Shown here: in pieces, positions 1 through 6,871 of the stretch
How positions within the stretch are numbered: position 1 is the first letter of the stretch
Layout: each line of letters opens with the position of its first letter
Source: Saprospiraceae bacterium
GTDB taxonomy: Bacteria > Bacteroidota > Bacteroidia > Bacteroidales > JAIPBB01
Direction of reading: 5' to 3'
DNA: 8,657 bases
NCBI GenBank assembly: GCA_021739805.1
Contig: JAIPBB010000233.1
Coordinates: 1-8,657 of the forward strand
Program-made: the position numbers and the translations under genes
The notes under the pieces: generated by a model
Database searches by the model: none
What the model was told of the DNA's origin: nothing
The model's input: the letters and a program-made list of their open reading frames with translations, nothing else

Positions 1-450
1 TATATGGATGCAAATGGCAATTGGCATACTCGACAAGTTTTTGATGGATATAGATATACACATGCAATAGTTGCTGCTTTTGATAAAGATGGTGAGCGAC
101 TTTGGGATAACACCTTTGAAATAATGAATGTTCTTTCTTTTAATCTAAAGGAAAGAGTTAAAGTTCTAAGGAATAGTGAGGATGATGAGATTGTTTTAGT
201 TTATAGTTATGGCGGCCAGCTCAATTCTAAAGTAATTGAAGGTTCAAAAGTAGTTGAAAGAAAACAAACCACTAAATTGGAAACAAAGAATGAAAAGGAC
301 AAAGTGCTTTCGAATTATGATTCCGATATGGAATATTGGTACGACAATTACTTTATAACCTGGGGATATCAACGAATTAAGGAGAAAGGTAAAGGATTAT
401 TAAATAAAAAACGACAGGTTTTCTATTTTACTAAAATTGCATATAATTGA
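1..450 (+). CDS. C-terminal part of an unrecognised protein (5' end outside window)
   Basis: The frame is open to the left edge (TAT codon at 1-3 before an ATG at 4), so this is best read as the 3' end of a larger gene; the ATG at 4 need not be the start. It ends in TGA at 448-450. The visible ~149 residues are soluble, rich in aromatic and charged residues, with no membrane segment. Early on there is a strand-like AAFDKDGERLWDN segment, resembling one blade or sheet of a repeat-type beta protein, and a late WYDNYFITWGYQRI segment followed by a basic stretch and an aromatic FYFTKIAYN end. I have the impression of similar C-termini in uncharacterised Bacteroidota proteins but cannot name a family. 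A strong terminator follows 13 nt after the stop, so it probably ends a transcription unit. No function is assigned. Confidence 0.7.
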   Translation, partial: YMDANGNWHTRQVFDGYRYTHAIVAAFDKDGERLWDNTFEIMNVLSFNLKERVKVLRNSEDDEIVLVYSYGGQLNSKVIEGSKVVERKQTTKLETKNEKDKVLSNYDSDMEYWYDNYFITWGYQRIKEKGKGLLNKKRQVFYFTKIAYN

Positions 451-462
451 GCAATAGCAATA

Positions 463-508
463 AAATCAGCAATGAATCATGCTCCATTGCTGATTTATGA
501 CATTTTTG
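463..508 (+). terminator. Intrinsic terminator after the first gene
   Basis: A perfect 12-bp stem, AAATCAGCAATG (463-474) against CATTGCTGATTT (485-496), encloses a 10-nt loop. It is followed by ATGACATTTTTG (497-508), which contains a run of five T. It lies just after the TGA at 450 and just before the deacetylase ATG at 513, so it should end the upstream transcript. The stem is flanked by A-rich DNA on the left (AATAAAA), so it might also work weakly in reverse. Because it ends only 4 nt before the next ATG, the downstream gene must rely on read-through or on a promoter within or before the hairpin; I see no good TTTG/TAnnTTTG pair here. Confidence 0.75.
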
Positions 509-512
509 CCCT

Positions 513-1544
513 ATGAAAACAACTTTTATTTACGACCCGATTTTTCTGAAGCATGATAGCTACGGGCATCCGGAATGTGCAGCCAGGCTTAATTCAATAA
601 TGGCAGAATTAAAAAGCCAAAACTTGCTAAAATCATTAATTCAATTACCAGCAAGAAAAGCTAGCTTTGAAGAACTAAAAATGGTTCATACAGAAAATCA
701 CATTAAAAATGTTGAGAAAACTTGTTTGAACAATATCGGATATCTTGACCTTGACACCTATTGTAATTCTTATTCGTATGATGCGGCTTTGGTTGCTGCC
801 GGAGGAATAATTGATTTAACAAAAGCTGTTATTTCAAATGAGATAGACAATGGTTTTGCAATTGTTCGTCCCCCCGGACATCATGCTTTTCCGAACAGGA
901 CTATGGGATTTTGTATTTTCAACAATATTGCTTTAGCTGCTAAATTTGCCTTGACAAACGAAAATATAAAAAGAGTTGCAATTGTTGATTATGATGTTCA
1001 TCATGGAAATGGCACTCAGGATATATTGATAAATGACCCAAATGTTTTGTTTATTTCTAGTCACCAATATCCTCATTATCCCGGCACAGGCCATATTAAT
1101 GAAATTGGGATGGGAAATGTTGTGAATATTCCTTTTCCTTTTGGAGTAGGGGATGAGGGACTAAAAAAAGCTTATACTGAAGTTGCCTTTCCTTTGATAA
1201 GAAATTTTGCTCCTGATTTAATATTAGTATCTGCCGGTTACGATGCCCATTGGAGAGACCAACTTGCAGGACTGAATTTTTCTCTTGAAGGATTTTCCTG
1301 GATATCAAAAGCTGTAGTTGAGTTAGCAAATGAAATTTGTGATGGAAAAATAGTTTTCAGTCTTGAAGGTGGTTACGATTTGGAAGTTATTGCAAATGCA
1401 GTTTCCAACGATATAAAAGCTTTATTAGGCAATGATGATTTACTTGACCCTATTGGAAAATCAGGTCAAACAGAACCAGATATTACTGATTTGATTTATC
1501 GATTGAAAATACTTCATGGATTGATTGTGGATATGGATACTTAG
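513..1544 (+). CDS. Histone deacetylase / AcuC-family zinc deacetylase
   Basis: A complete 343-residue protein with the arginase/deacetylase fold of the HDAC superfamily, which removes acetyl groups from lysines, polyamines or small amides by zinc-assisted hydrolysis. Visible landmarks: N-terminal YDPIFLKHDSYGHPECAARL (7-26) with the HPE signature; RPPGHH (119-124) carrying the catalytic His pair 123/124; DYDVHHGNGT (159-168) supplying zinc ligands Asp161 and His163; SAGYDAH (240-246) supplying zinc ligand Asp244; LEGGYD (284-289) with the active-site Tyr288. All key residues are present, so it should be active. There is no signal peptide, so it is cytosolic. The ATG at 513 gives the canonical family N-terminus. 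Length and motif style fit bacterial class II-like HDAC homologues; the substrate cannot be read from sequence. Lysine-acetylation reversal (AcuC-like) and acetylpolyamine hydrolysis are both open. The neighbours do not identify a pathway. Confidence 0.93.
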   Translation: MKTTFIYDPIFLKHDSYGHPECAARLNSIMAELKSQNLLKSLIQLPARKASFEELKMVHTENHIKNVEKTCLNNIGYLDLDTYCNSYSYDAALVAAGGIIDLTKAVISNEIDNGFAIVRPPGHHAFPNRTMGFCIFNNIALAAKFALTNENIKRVAIVDYDVHHGNGTQDILINDPNVLFISSHQYPHYPGTGHINEIGMGNVVNIPFPFGVGDEGLKKAYTEVAFPLIRNFAPDLILVSAGYDAHWRDQLAGLNFSLEGFSWISKAVVELANEICDGKIVFSLEGGYDLEVIANAVSNDIKALLGNDDLLDPIGKSGQTEPDITDLIYRLKILHGLIVDMDT

Positions 1545-1654
1545 TCTAATTTTACTTTATAAATATTCAGTAACAAAACTCACCAAATTTCGTTTCAATT
1601 AGCTAGTGTATAATTCTCGTAAATTAATGCTAATTTTACTGAATAATTTGTGCT

Positions 1655-4108
1655 TTGATACGATTTAAACTTTTTCATAAAACTATTCTTTTTTTTCTGC
1701 TTGCAGTTCTCATTGCATGTAATCCAACTCGCCGTTTATCCAACGACCAATTTCTATTAACAAAAAATAAAATTAAAGGTTGCCCTAAGGAAATTGATGA
1801 AGATGAAGTTAAATCATTTATTAAGCAAAAACCAAATAGGAAAATTCTTGGAGTTTTTCGATTCCATGTAGGCATTTATAATGCTGCCGACCGAATGGAT
1901 GATAAAAAGGAAAAGAAAAATCGAAAGACTGACAAGTGGAAACAAAGGAGAATAAAAAAAGGAAAGAAAATTGATCCTGAAAAAGAGGAAAGAAAAAGAG
2001 AACGTTCGTTAAAAATTTATCTTCAGAAAATTGGTGAAGCACCCGTAATTCTTGATACAACATTAACAGAAAAATCTGCCCAGCAAATTAAATATTTTCT
2101 TAATAGTAAAGGCTATTTTAATTCAATAGTTACTGATTCTTGTCGACCACCACGGTTTATAAAAAAGAAACGACAAGTTGCTATTTATAACATTCAGGCA
2201 GGGAAACCATATAAAATTCGTGATATTAAATATTCAATAAATGATAGCCTTATTGAGAATTATGTTAATATTTTTAAAGATAAATCAATTCTTGTTAAAG
2301 ATAAAAAATTTGACATAGACGATATTGATAAGGAAAGAGACAGGATAAGTAGGAGTCTCCGAAAGTTAGGGTTTTATTATTTTTCAAAAGATTTCATTCG
2401 ATTTAAAATTGACAGCACCCTGAAGTCACATCAAATGGATATACTTATTGTGATAAATAAAAATTCACACAGATTAAAGGAGTTTCCTGACTCAGTAGTA
2501 TATGAAAATCATAAGAGATATAAAATAAACGATATTCTCATTTATCCCGATTATTATCCATTAAAATCAGATTCAATTTTGCACGACACATTGATTTACA
2601 ATGATGATGAAAAGGGACAATTTTATTTGCTATATTTAGATAAATTAATGTACAAACCTAAAACCTTGCTTCGTTCCATAACATTTAAAAAAGGTGAGTA
2701 TTATAATCTTGAGAATGTTGAACAAACTTATAAAAGATTCTCCGATTTAGCTAATTTCAAATTTATCGACATTCAATTTGTGAATATTGCAAGTGATACA
2801 AATACAAATGAAAATCTTTTAAATTGTATTATTAGACTTACAAGGGATTATAAGCAATCTTATGCAATTGAAACAGAGGGTACAAATTCATCAGGAGACC
2901 TTGGTGTTGCAGGAAATCTTGTGTTTCAAAATAAAAATGTTTTTGGTGGTGCTGAAATTCTAAATCTTAAGGCAAAAGGTGCAATGGAAGTACAGCGGAT
3001 TGTTGGTGATGATTCGCAGGAAGATGTGATAAATTCTTCAATTTTACCTTTCAATACTTTTGAAGCCGGGGTTGAAGGAAGTTTAAATATTCCGGGATTT
3101 CTTTCGCCTATTAAAATGGAAGATTTGAGAAAAAAATATGATTTTAAAACAACAGTAACAACCGGATATAATTACCAAAAAAGACCCGATTATACACGCT
3201 ATATTGCAAACCTTTCTTTTGGCTATAACTGGAGTACTTCTAAAAACTCAAGGCATGTTTTTAATCCGGCTGAAATAAATTCAATTAAAATATTTCCTAG
3301 TGATACATTCAATGAAAAAATAAAATCTTATGATCAAAAAATTCAAAACTCATATAAAGACCATCTAATCATGGGTGGTAAGTATAGTTGGATATTTACA
3401 AATCAAAAGATTAATAAATTAAGCGATTTTGCTTATTTCAGGATTAACGGAGAGTTTGTTGGTAATTTTCTTTATCTGGCAAATTCATTGACAAATTCCC
3501 AAAAGGATGATGCAGGAAGCTATACTTTGTTTAGCATCAAATATGCACAATACCTAAGAAGTGATTTTGATTTTAGATATTTCAATTATTTCGGGCAGAA
3601 TAAAACTTTAGGCTTTCGTTGTGCTTTTGGTATGGGGATTCCTTATTTGAACATGGAAGTTTTACCTTTTGAAAAGAGTTTTTATGTTGGAGGTGCAAAC
3701 GGCATAAGAGCTTGGCGTATCAGGGATATTGGGCCGGGAGCTTTTCAGGATCCAAATTCTACAAGTTTTGATAAAACCGGTGACATTGGACTTGAAACAA
3801 GTCTTGAACTTAGGTTTCCAATTTATAAATTACTGGAAGGAGCTGCTTTTATTGATGCCGGAAATGTGTGGTATAAAAACAAAAATTCTCAATTCCCCGG
3901 AGCAGAATTTCAATTCGATAAGTTTTATAAACAAATGGCAATTGGTTGGGGACTGGGAGCAAGGTTCGACTTTTCGTTTTTTATTATCAGAACTGACTTT
4001 GCTTTGAGAATGCACGACCCCTCAGAACCGGAAGGCGAGAGATGGATTATCAAAGACTCAAAAATAAAGTATATTAATTTTAACTTTGGAATAGGATATC
4101 CTTTTTAA
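1655..4108 (+). CDS. tamL: TamL-type lipidated BamA/TamA-family outer-membrane protein
   Basis: 817 residues. The N-terminus is a lipoprotein signal: basic start, hydrophobic core, then lipobox LIAC with Cys22, followed by NPTRR. Residues ~25-400 form the periplasmic POTRA-containing part, including IGEAPVILDTTLTEKSAQQI and GYFNSIV, typical of Bacteroidota TamL. A very Lys/Arg/Glu-rich segment at ~75-118 interrupts the first part. The C-terminal half is a 16-strand Omp85-type barrel with the loop-6 motif NGIRAWRIRDIGPG (Ile684-Arg685-Ala686-Trp687), the strand SLELRFPIYKLLEGAAFIDAGNVW, and a terminal aromatic (GIGYPF) as needed for barrel insertion. The family acts in outer-membrane protein translocation and assembly together with a TamB-like partner; no tamB is visible here. 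Start choice: the frame is closed by TGA at 1640-1642, no ATG precedes the signal peptide, and TTG at 1655 gives a complete signal sequence. No Shine-Dalgarno is seen. A plain BamA paralogue is the alternative. Confidence 0.9.
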   Translation: MIRFKLFHKTILFFLLAVLIACNPTRRLSNDQFLLTKNKIKGCPKEIDEDEVKSFIKQKPNRKILGVFRFHVGIYNAADRMDDKKEKKNRKTDKWKQRRIKKGKKIDPEKEERKRERSLKIYLQKIGEAPVILDTTLTEKSAQQIKYFLNSKGYFNSIVTDSCRPPRFIKKKRQVAIYNIQAGKPYKIRDIKYSINDSLIENYVNIFKDKSILVKDKKFDIDDIDKERDRISRSLRKLGFYYFSKDFIRFKIDSTLKSHQMDILIVINKNSHRLKEFPDSVVYENHKRYKINDILIYPDYYPLKSDSILHDTLIYNDDEKGQFYLLYLDKLMYKPKTLLRSITFKKGEYYNLENVEQTYKRFSDLANFKFIDIQFVNIASDTNTNENLLNCIIRLTRDYKQSYAIETEGTNSSGDLGVAGNLVFQNKNVFGGAEILNLKAKGAMEVQRIVGDDSQEDVINSSILPFNTFEAGVEGSLNIPGFLSPIKMEDLRKKYDFKTTVTTGYNYQKRPDYTRYIANLSFGYNWSTSKNSRHVFNPAEINSIKIFPSDTFNEKIKSYDQKIQNSYKDHLIMGGKYSWIFTNQKINKLSDFAYFRINGEFVGNFLYLANSLTNSQKDDAGSYTLFSIKYAQYLRSDFDFRYFNYFGQNKTLGFRCAFGMGIPYLNMEVLPFEKSFYVGGANGIRAWRIRDIGPGAFQDPNSTSFDKTGDIGLETSLELRFPIYKLLEGAAFIDAGNVWYKNKNSQFPGAEFQFDKFYKQMAIGWGLGARFDFSFFIIRTDFALRMHDPSEPEGERWIIKDSKIKYINFNFGIGYPF

Positions 4109-4110
4109 TT

Positions 4111-4154
4111 GCCTGGAGTGCCTAGAGTGAGCTAGAGTTTGGAGTGCCTGGAGT
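4111..4154. repeat. Degenerate ~9-bp tandem repeat (GCCTGGAGT)
   Basis: Begins 2 nt after the tamL stop. Units read GCCTGGAGT (4111-4119), GCCTAGAGT (4120-4128), GAGCTAGAGT (4129-4138), TTGGAGT (4139-4145) and GCCTGGAGT (4146-4154). The period is imperfect, as in a decaying simple repeat. It is non-coding and runs directly into the 7-bp array that follows. Confidence 0.7.
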
Positions 4155-4207
4155 TTCAGGTTTCAGGTTTCAGGTTTCAAGTTTCAAGTTTCGCACTTCG
4201 ACTCAGT
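4154..4207. repeat. 7-bp tandem array (TTTCAGG)n plus CACTTCGACTCAGT tail
   Basis: Three exact TTTCAGG units (4154-4174), two TTTCAAG units (4175-4188) and a partial unit form a heptamer array. It leads into GTTTCGCACTTCGACTCAGT at 4188-4207. The same heptamer and the same tail recur on the opposite strand at 8081-8196, so this is a copy of a dispersed intergenic repeat and not a one-off microsatellite. CTTCGACT...CAGTG elements of this sort are, from general knowledge, frequent between genes in Bacteroidota. Confidence 0.8.
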
Positions 4208-4220
4208 ATTAAAGTTTGGA

Positions 4221-4297
4221 GTTATTAGATTGTTATTAAGTTGTCATTAAGTTGTCATTAAGTAGTCATTAACTAGTCATTAAGTAGTCATTCAATT
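4221..4297. repeat. 11-bp tandem array, core GTCATTAAGTA, seven units
   Basis: Seven consecutive 11-bp units: GTTATTAGATT (4221), GTTATTAAGTT (4232), GTCATTAAGTT (4243), GTCATTAAGTA (4254), GTCATTAACTA (4265), GTCATTAAGTA (4276) and GTCATTCAATT (4287). Divergence is greatest at both ends, the usual pattern of an array that grows in its middle. The 11-bp period is close to one helical turn, so any protein bound to each unit would sit on one face of the DNA. There is no open frame of note across it. Confidence 0.85.
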
Positions 4298-4312
4298 GTA
4301 AAAATTACAAAT

Positions 4313-4428
4313 AATGACGCGAAGCAAATGACGCAAAGCAAATGACGCAAAGCAAATGATATGAAATAAATGACACTAAGTAAATGACACCCGCAGGGTA
4401 AATGACACAAAGTAAATTACTAATTTTA
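4313..4428. repeat. 14-bp tandem array, core AATGACGCAAAGCA, eight units
   Basis: Units start at 4313, 4327, 4341, 4355, 4369, 4383, 4401 and 4415. The consensus AATGACRCAAAGYA is exact in units 2 and 3 (AATGACGCAAAGCA). The sixth unit is 18 bp because it holds a small dyad, ACCC-GCA-GGGT (4389-4399). The last unit (AATTACTAATTTTA) is barely recognisable and ends 7 nt before the helicase ATG, so the array occupies the place where the promoter and leader of that gene should be. There are no spacers between units, so it is not a CRISPR array. The period of 14 cannot encode a repeated peptide in one frame. Confidence 0.87.
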
Positions 4429-4435
4429 CATTAAG

Positions 4436-5866
4436 ATGCAATCCATAGAAGTCAGAAAATTATTGTTAGAAAATTTCCCTTACGAACCAACTATTGGTCA
4501 GGATATTCTTTTGAGTCAACTTTCTGATTTTATTATTAGCAATGACGAAAAATCTCTTTTCCTTCTAAGAGGCTATGCAGGTACAGGAAAAACTACAATC
4601 GTAAGTTCATTGGTAAAAGTTTTACCACTTATTAAAAAACGTTCGGTTTTACTTGCTCCAACAGGAAGAGCAGCAAAAGTTTTATCTAGCTATTCAGGTA
4701 AAAGAGCACATACTGTCCACAGGAAAATATATTTTGCAGTTACTTCAAAAGAAGGAAATATTGTTCTCACTTTAACCAAAAACAAACACAAAGACACAAT
4801 TTTCATTGTCGATGAAGCATCGATGATTACTGATTCAATAGCTTCCCCGGGAGCATTGTTTACCGGACGCTCCTTGCTCGACGATTTGATACAATATGTT
4901 TATACAGGCGAAAATTGTAAAATCCTTTTTATTGGTGATAATGCTCAGCTTCCACCTGTTGGTTTGACGATAAGCCCTGCACTTGATGTTAAATATTTGA
5001 AAACTTCTTATAATTTGAATATTGAAGAATTTGAATTAACTGAGGTAGTTCGCCAGGCTCAGCAAAGTGGTATTTTGATGAATGCCACAAATGTTAGAGA
5101 AAAAATTAAATACCAAAATACTGATTTTCCATACTTCTCAGTTGAGCCTTACAAAGACATTATTAAGTTGATGGGAGTTGATTCGGAAGATGCTTTAAAT
5201 GACGCATACTCTTCAGGTGGTTTAGAGAATTCGGTTGTGATTACACGTTCAAATAAAAGAGCAAATCAATATAATCAGGAAATACGAAGACGAATTCTTT
5301 ATCGTGAAAATGAAATTGAAGCAGGTGATTTTTTGATGATTGTAAAGAATAATTATTTCTGGCTACCCGAAGATTCAAAAGCAGGATTTATGGCGAACGG
5401 AGATATTGTTGAGCTTTTAAGAATAAGCAAAATTGAAGAATTATATGGTTTTCGTTTTGCCGATGTAACTATCCGTATGATTGATTATCCTGATGAAGAT
5501 GAACGTGAAGTTAAAATAATTCTTGATACAATATCAGCAGATGCTCCGGCACTGAAACAAGCCGACAATAACAGGCTCTATAATGAAGTTCTCCAGGATT
5601 ATATGGATTTACCATCCCGATTTCTGCGTTCACAAAAAATGAAAATAGATCCATATTTCAATGCTTTACAGGTAAAGTTTGCTTATGCTCTTACTTGTCA
5701 TAAAACCCAGGGAGGACAATGGAATACAGTTTTTGTTGACCAGGGCTGGCTCACTGATGAAATGATTAATGTGGAATATATGCGATGGCTTTACACGGCA
5801 CTAACACGTGCAACGGATAAACTTTATTTGGTTAATTTTAAGGAGGAGTTTTATCATTTTACTTGA
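4436..5866 (+). CDS. RecD/Pif1-like SF1B DNA helicase
   Basis: 476 residues, cytosolic. An ATP-driven 5'-3' DNA helicase is expected from the family. Motifs in order: Walker A GYAGTGKT (46-53); motif Ia LAPTGRAAKVLS (73-84); Walker B IVDEAS (124-129); motif III GDNAQLPPVG (167-176); the arginine-containing VVRQ (204-207); a C-terminal UvrD_C_2-type region with YALTCHKTQGGQW (417-429) and YTALTRA (453-459). Residues ~300-405 carry the domain inserted between the second RecA core's motifs. All catalytic elements are intact. It lacks the long N-terminal region of RecD2 and the RecBCD alpha subunit, and is closer in size to Dda-like or short RecD-like helicases common in Bacteroidota. No RecB or RecC partner is visible, so a stand-alone repair or replication role is inferred. 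The ATG at 4436 is the only sensible start; no Shine-Dalgarno is seen. It ends in TGA. Confidence 0.92.
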   Translation: MQSIEVRKLLLENFPYEPTIGQDILLSQLSDFIISNDEKSLFLLRGYAGTGKTTIVSSLVKVLPLIKKRSVLLAPTGRAAKVLSSYSGKRAHTVHRKIYFAVTSKEGNIVLTLTKNKHKDTIFIVDEASMITDSIASPGALFTGRSLLDDLIQYVYTGENCKILFIGDNAQLPPVGLTISPALDVKYLKTSYNLNIEEFELTEVVRQAQQSGILMNATNVREKIKYQNTDFPYFSVEPYKDIIKLMGVDSEDALNDAYSSGGLENSVVITRSNKRANQYNQEIRRRILYRENEIEAGDFLMIVKNNYFWLPEDSKAGFMANGDIVELLRISKIEELYGFRFADVTIRMIDYPDEDEREVKIILDTISADAPALKQADNNRLYNEVLQDYMDLPSRFLRSQKMKIDPYFNALQVKFAYALTCHKTQGGQWNTVFVDQGWLTDEMINVEYMRWLYTALTRATDKLYLVNFKEEFYHFT

Positions 5867-5892
5867 TTTTGATAGAAGTTTATTTAACTTTG
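5862..5892 (+). promoter_or_regulatory. Weak candidate Bacteroidota-type promoter
   Basis: TAACTTTG at 5885-5892 matches the Bacteroidota -7 consensus TAnnTTTG in full. A near -33 element, CTTG (one mismatch to TTTG, 5862-5865), lies 19 nt upstream, the usual spacing. It starts inside the last codons of the helicase gene. If used, it would give a ~280-nt leader before the SatD gene, containing the hairpin at 5903-5944. A closer -7-like element, TAAGTTTT (6159-6166, one mismatch), lies 14 nt before the ATG but has no clean -33 partner. In DNA this A+T-rich, chance matches are expected. Confidence 0.3.
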
Positions 5893-6180
5893 TGGTAGTG
5901 TGTCATAACAATATTAAAGTTGATTGAAAGAATATTAGTTATGATATAATTAAAAATATCAATAGTGATAGGATTATTATAGCCTAATAATTATCGATAA
6001 AAAGTTGATATAGTATGGTTGTTGACGCAAGTAAGGAAGTTAGTGACACAAGAATTGACTTTAAATGTAGATTTATAGGCATTAAAGACTATAAAGCAGT
6101 TTTATATGCTTATATAGCTATAAAGTAACATTATAGGTTTTAAACTAGATAACGAAAATAAGTTTTAAAGAAAAACAAAT
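5867..6180. other. A+T-rich intergenic region with dyads upstream of the SatD gene
   Basis: 314 nt without a convincing gene. It holds a hairpin at 5903-5944 (TCATAACAATATT against AATATTaGTTATGA, 13 bp with one bulged A, 15-nt loop). A second dyad, ATTATTA-tagcc-TAATAAT (5973-5991), can be extended by GATA/TATC arms to 5967-5995. There is also a 10-bp perfect palindrome, TATAGCTATA (6113-6122), and a 37-codon open frame at 6015-6128. The first hairpin could be a helicase terminator, but it lacks a T-run; the dyads could equally be operator sites for the SatD HTH domain. The bases are more A+T-rich than the deacetylase region, by eye. Confidence 0.5.
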
Positions 6181-6870
6181 ATGGTAAAAGCTGTAATATC
6201 TGGAGATATTGTATCATCTACAAGTTTAAGTGATGCAGGCAGATTATTAATTGAAGATAGACTTACAGTATTATTAAGAGATTTAAAACAGGAATATAAT
6301 GTTTATGGACGCATTGTTAAAGGTGATTATATTGAATGTGTACTAGATGAACCTTATGATGCATTAAGAGTTGCCCTTGCAATAAAGAGTTTTGTAAAGT
6401 CAATTCCTATTGAAGAGACCTTGCATTATAAAAACAACAATAGAGTTAAACACTTTAAGATTCATGGTGTTAGACTTGCTATAGGCTATGGTAATTTAAG
6501 TCGCTATGATGCCGATAAAGGAATTATTGATGGAGAAGCTATTTATCTTTCAGGTAGAGCAATTGGTGAGACATTTAAATATCATAAGGAACGTATAGTA
6601 ATAAAAAACACATTGTATTTTGTTTCAAATAACACAAATTTAAATAAAGAATTCGAACCATTATTATCATTGTTAGATGTTCTAATAGGTAAAGCTACAT
6701 CAAGACAATGCCAAGTGCTATACTTGAAATTAATGAATTATAATGAAGATTCTATTGCTGCTAAACTTAAAATTAATCAATCAGTAGTAAATCAACACTC
6801 AACAAGCATTGGATGGAATGCTATAGATAAAGCAGTTAAACATTTCAGTTTTGTAATTAAACACAATTAA
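6181..6870 (+). CDS. SatD-family protein: cyclase-like domain plus C-terminal HTH
   Basis: 229 residues, soluble. The N-terminal ~150 residues match the layout of class III nucleotide cyclases: ISGDIVSSTSL (6-16) with a metal-type Asp9; GRIVKGDYIECVL (43-55) with Asp49 in the GD hairpin; a helix DALRVALAIKSF; RLAIGYGNL (98-106); and DGEAIYLSGRAIG (117-129), which lines up with the GxxVNxAxR segment. Both metal Asp positions and the late Arg126 are kept, but the usual Asn is Tyr122 and the usual purine-selecting residues are not recognisable. It may therefore make an unusual product, or bind nucleotide without catalysis. Residues ~172-220 look like a sigma-70 region 4/LuxR-type HTH (SRQCQVLYLKLMNYNEDSIA, then KINQSVVNQH). 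The family is named after satD of the Streptococcus mutans secretion and acid tolerance locus. Its TAA is 1 nt before the DUF3307 ATG. Arg codons are mostly AGA and Leu codons mostly TTA, more so than in the helicase gene. Confidence 0.8.
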   Translation: MVKAVISGDIVSSTSLSDAGRLLIEDRLTVLLRDLKQEYNVYGRIVKGDYIECVLDEPYDALRVALAIKSFVKSIPIEETLHYKNNNRVKHFKIHGVRLAIGYGNLSRYDADKGIIDGEAIYLSGRAIGETFKYHKERIVIKNTLYFVSNNTNLNKEFEPLLSLLDVLIGKATSRQCQVLYLKLMNYNEDSIAAKLKINQSVVNQHSTSIGWNAIDKAVKHFSFVIKHN

Positions 6871-6871
6871 A

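Noticed and set aside
1096..1329. Minus-strand open frame opposite the deacetylase
   Set aside because: Shadow of a well-supported gene, with low-complexity translation and no recognisable motif.
3729..4007. Plus-strand 92-codon open frame within tamL
   Set aside because: An out-of-frame shadow of the conserved barrel-coding region.
4313..4428. CRISPR-like array
   Set aside because: Units are 14 bp and contiguous with no unique spacers, and there are no cas genes.
5840..5848. Shine-Dalgarno-like AAGGAGGAG
   Set aside because: It lies inside the helicase gene encoding Lys-Glu-Glu, and no gene starts just after it; Bacteroidota rarely depend on this signal.
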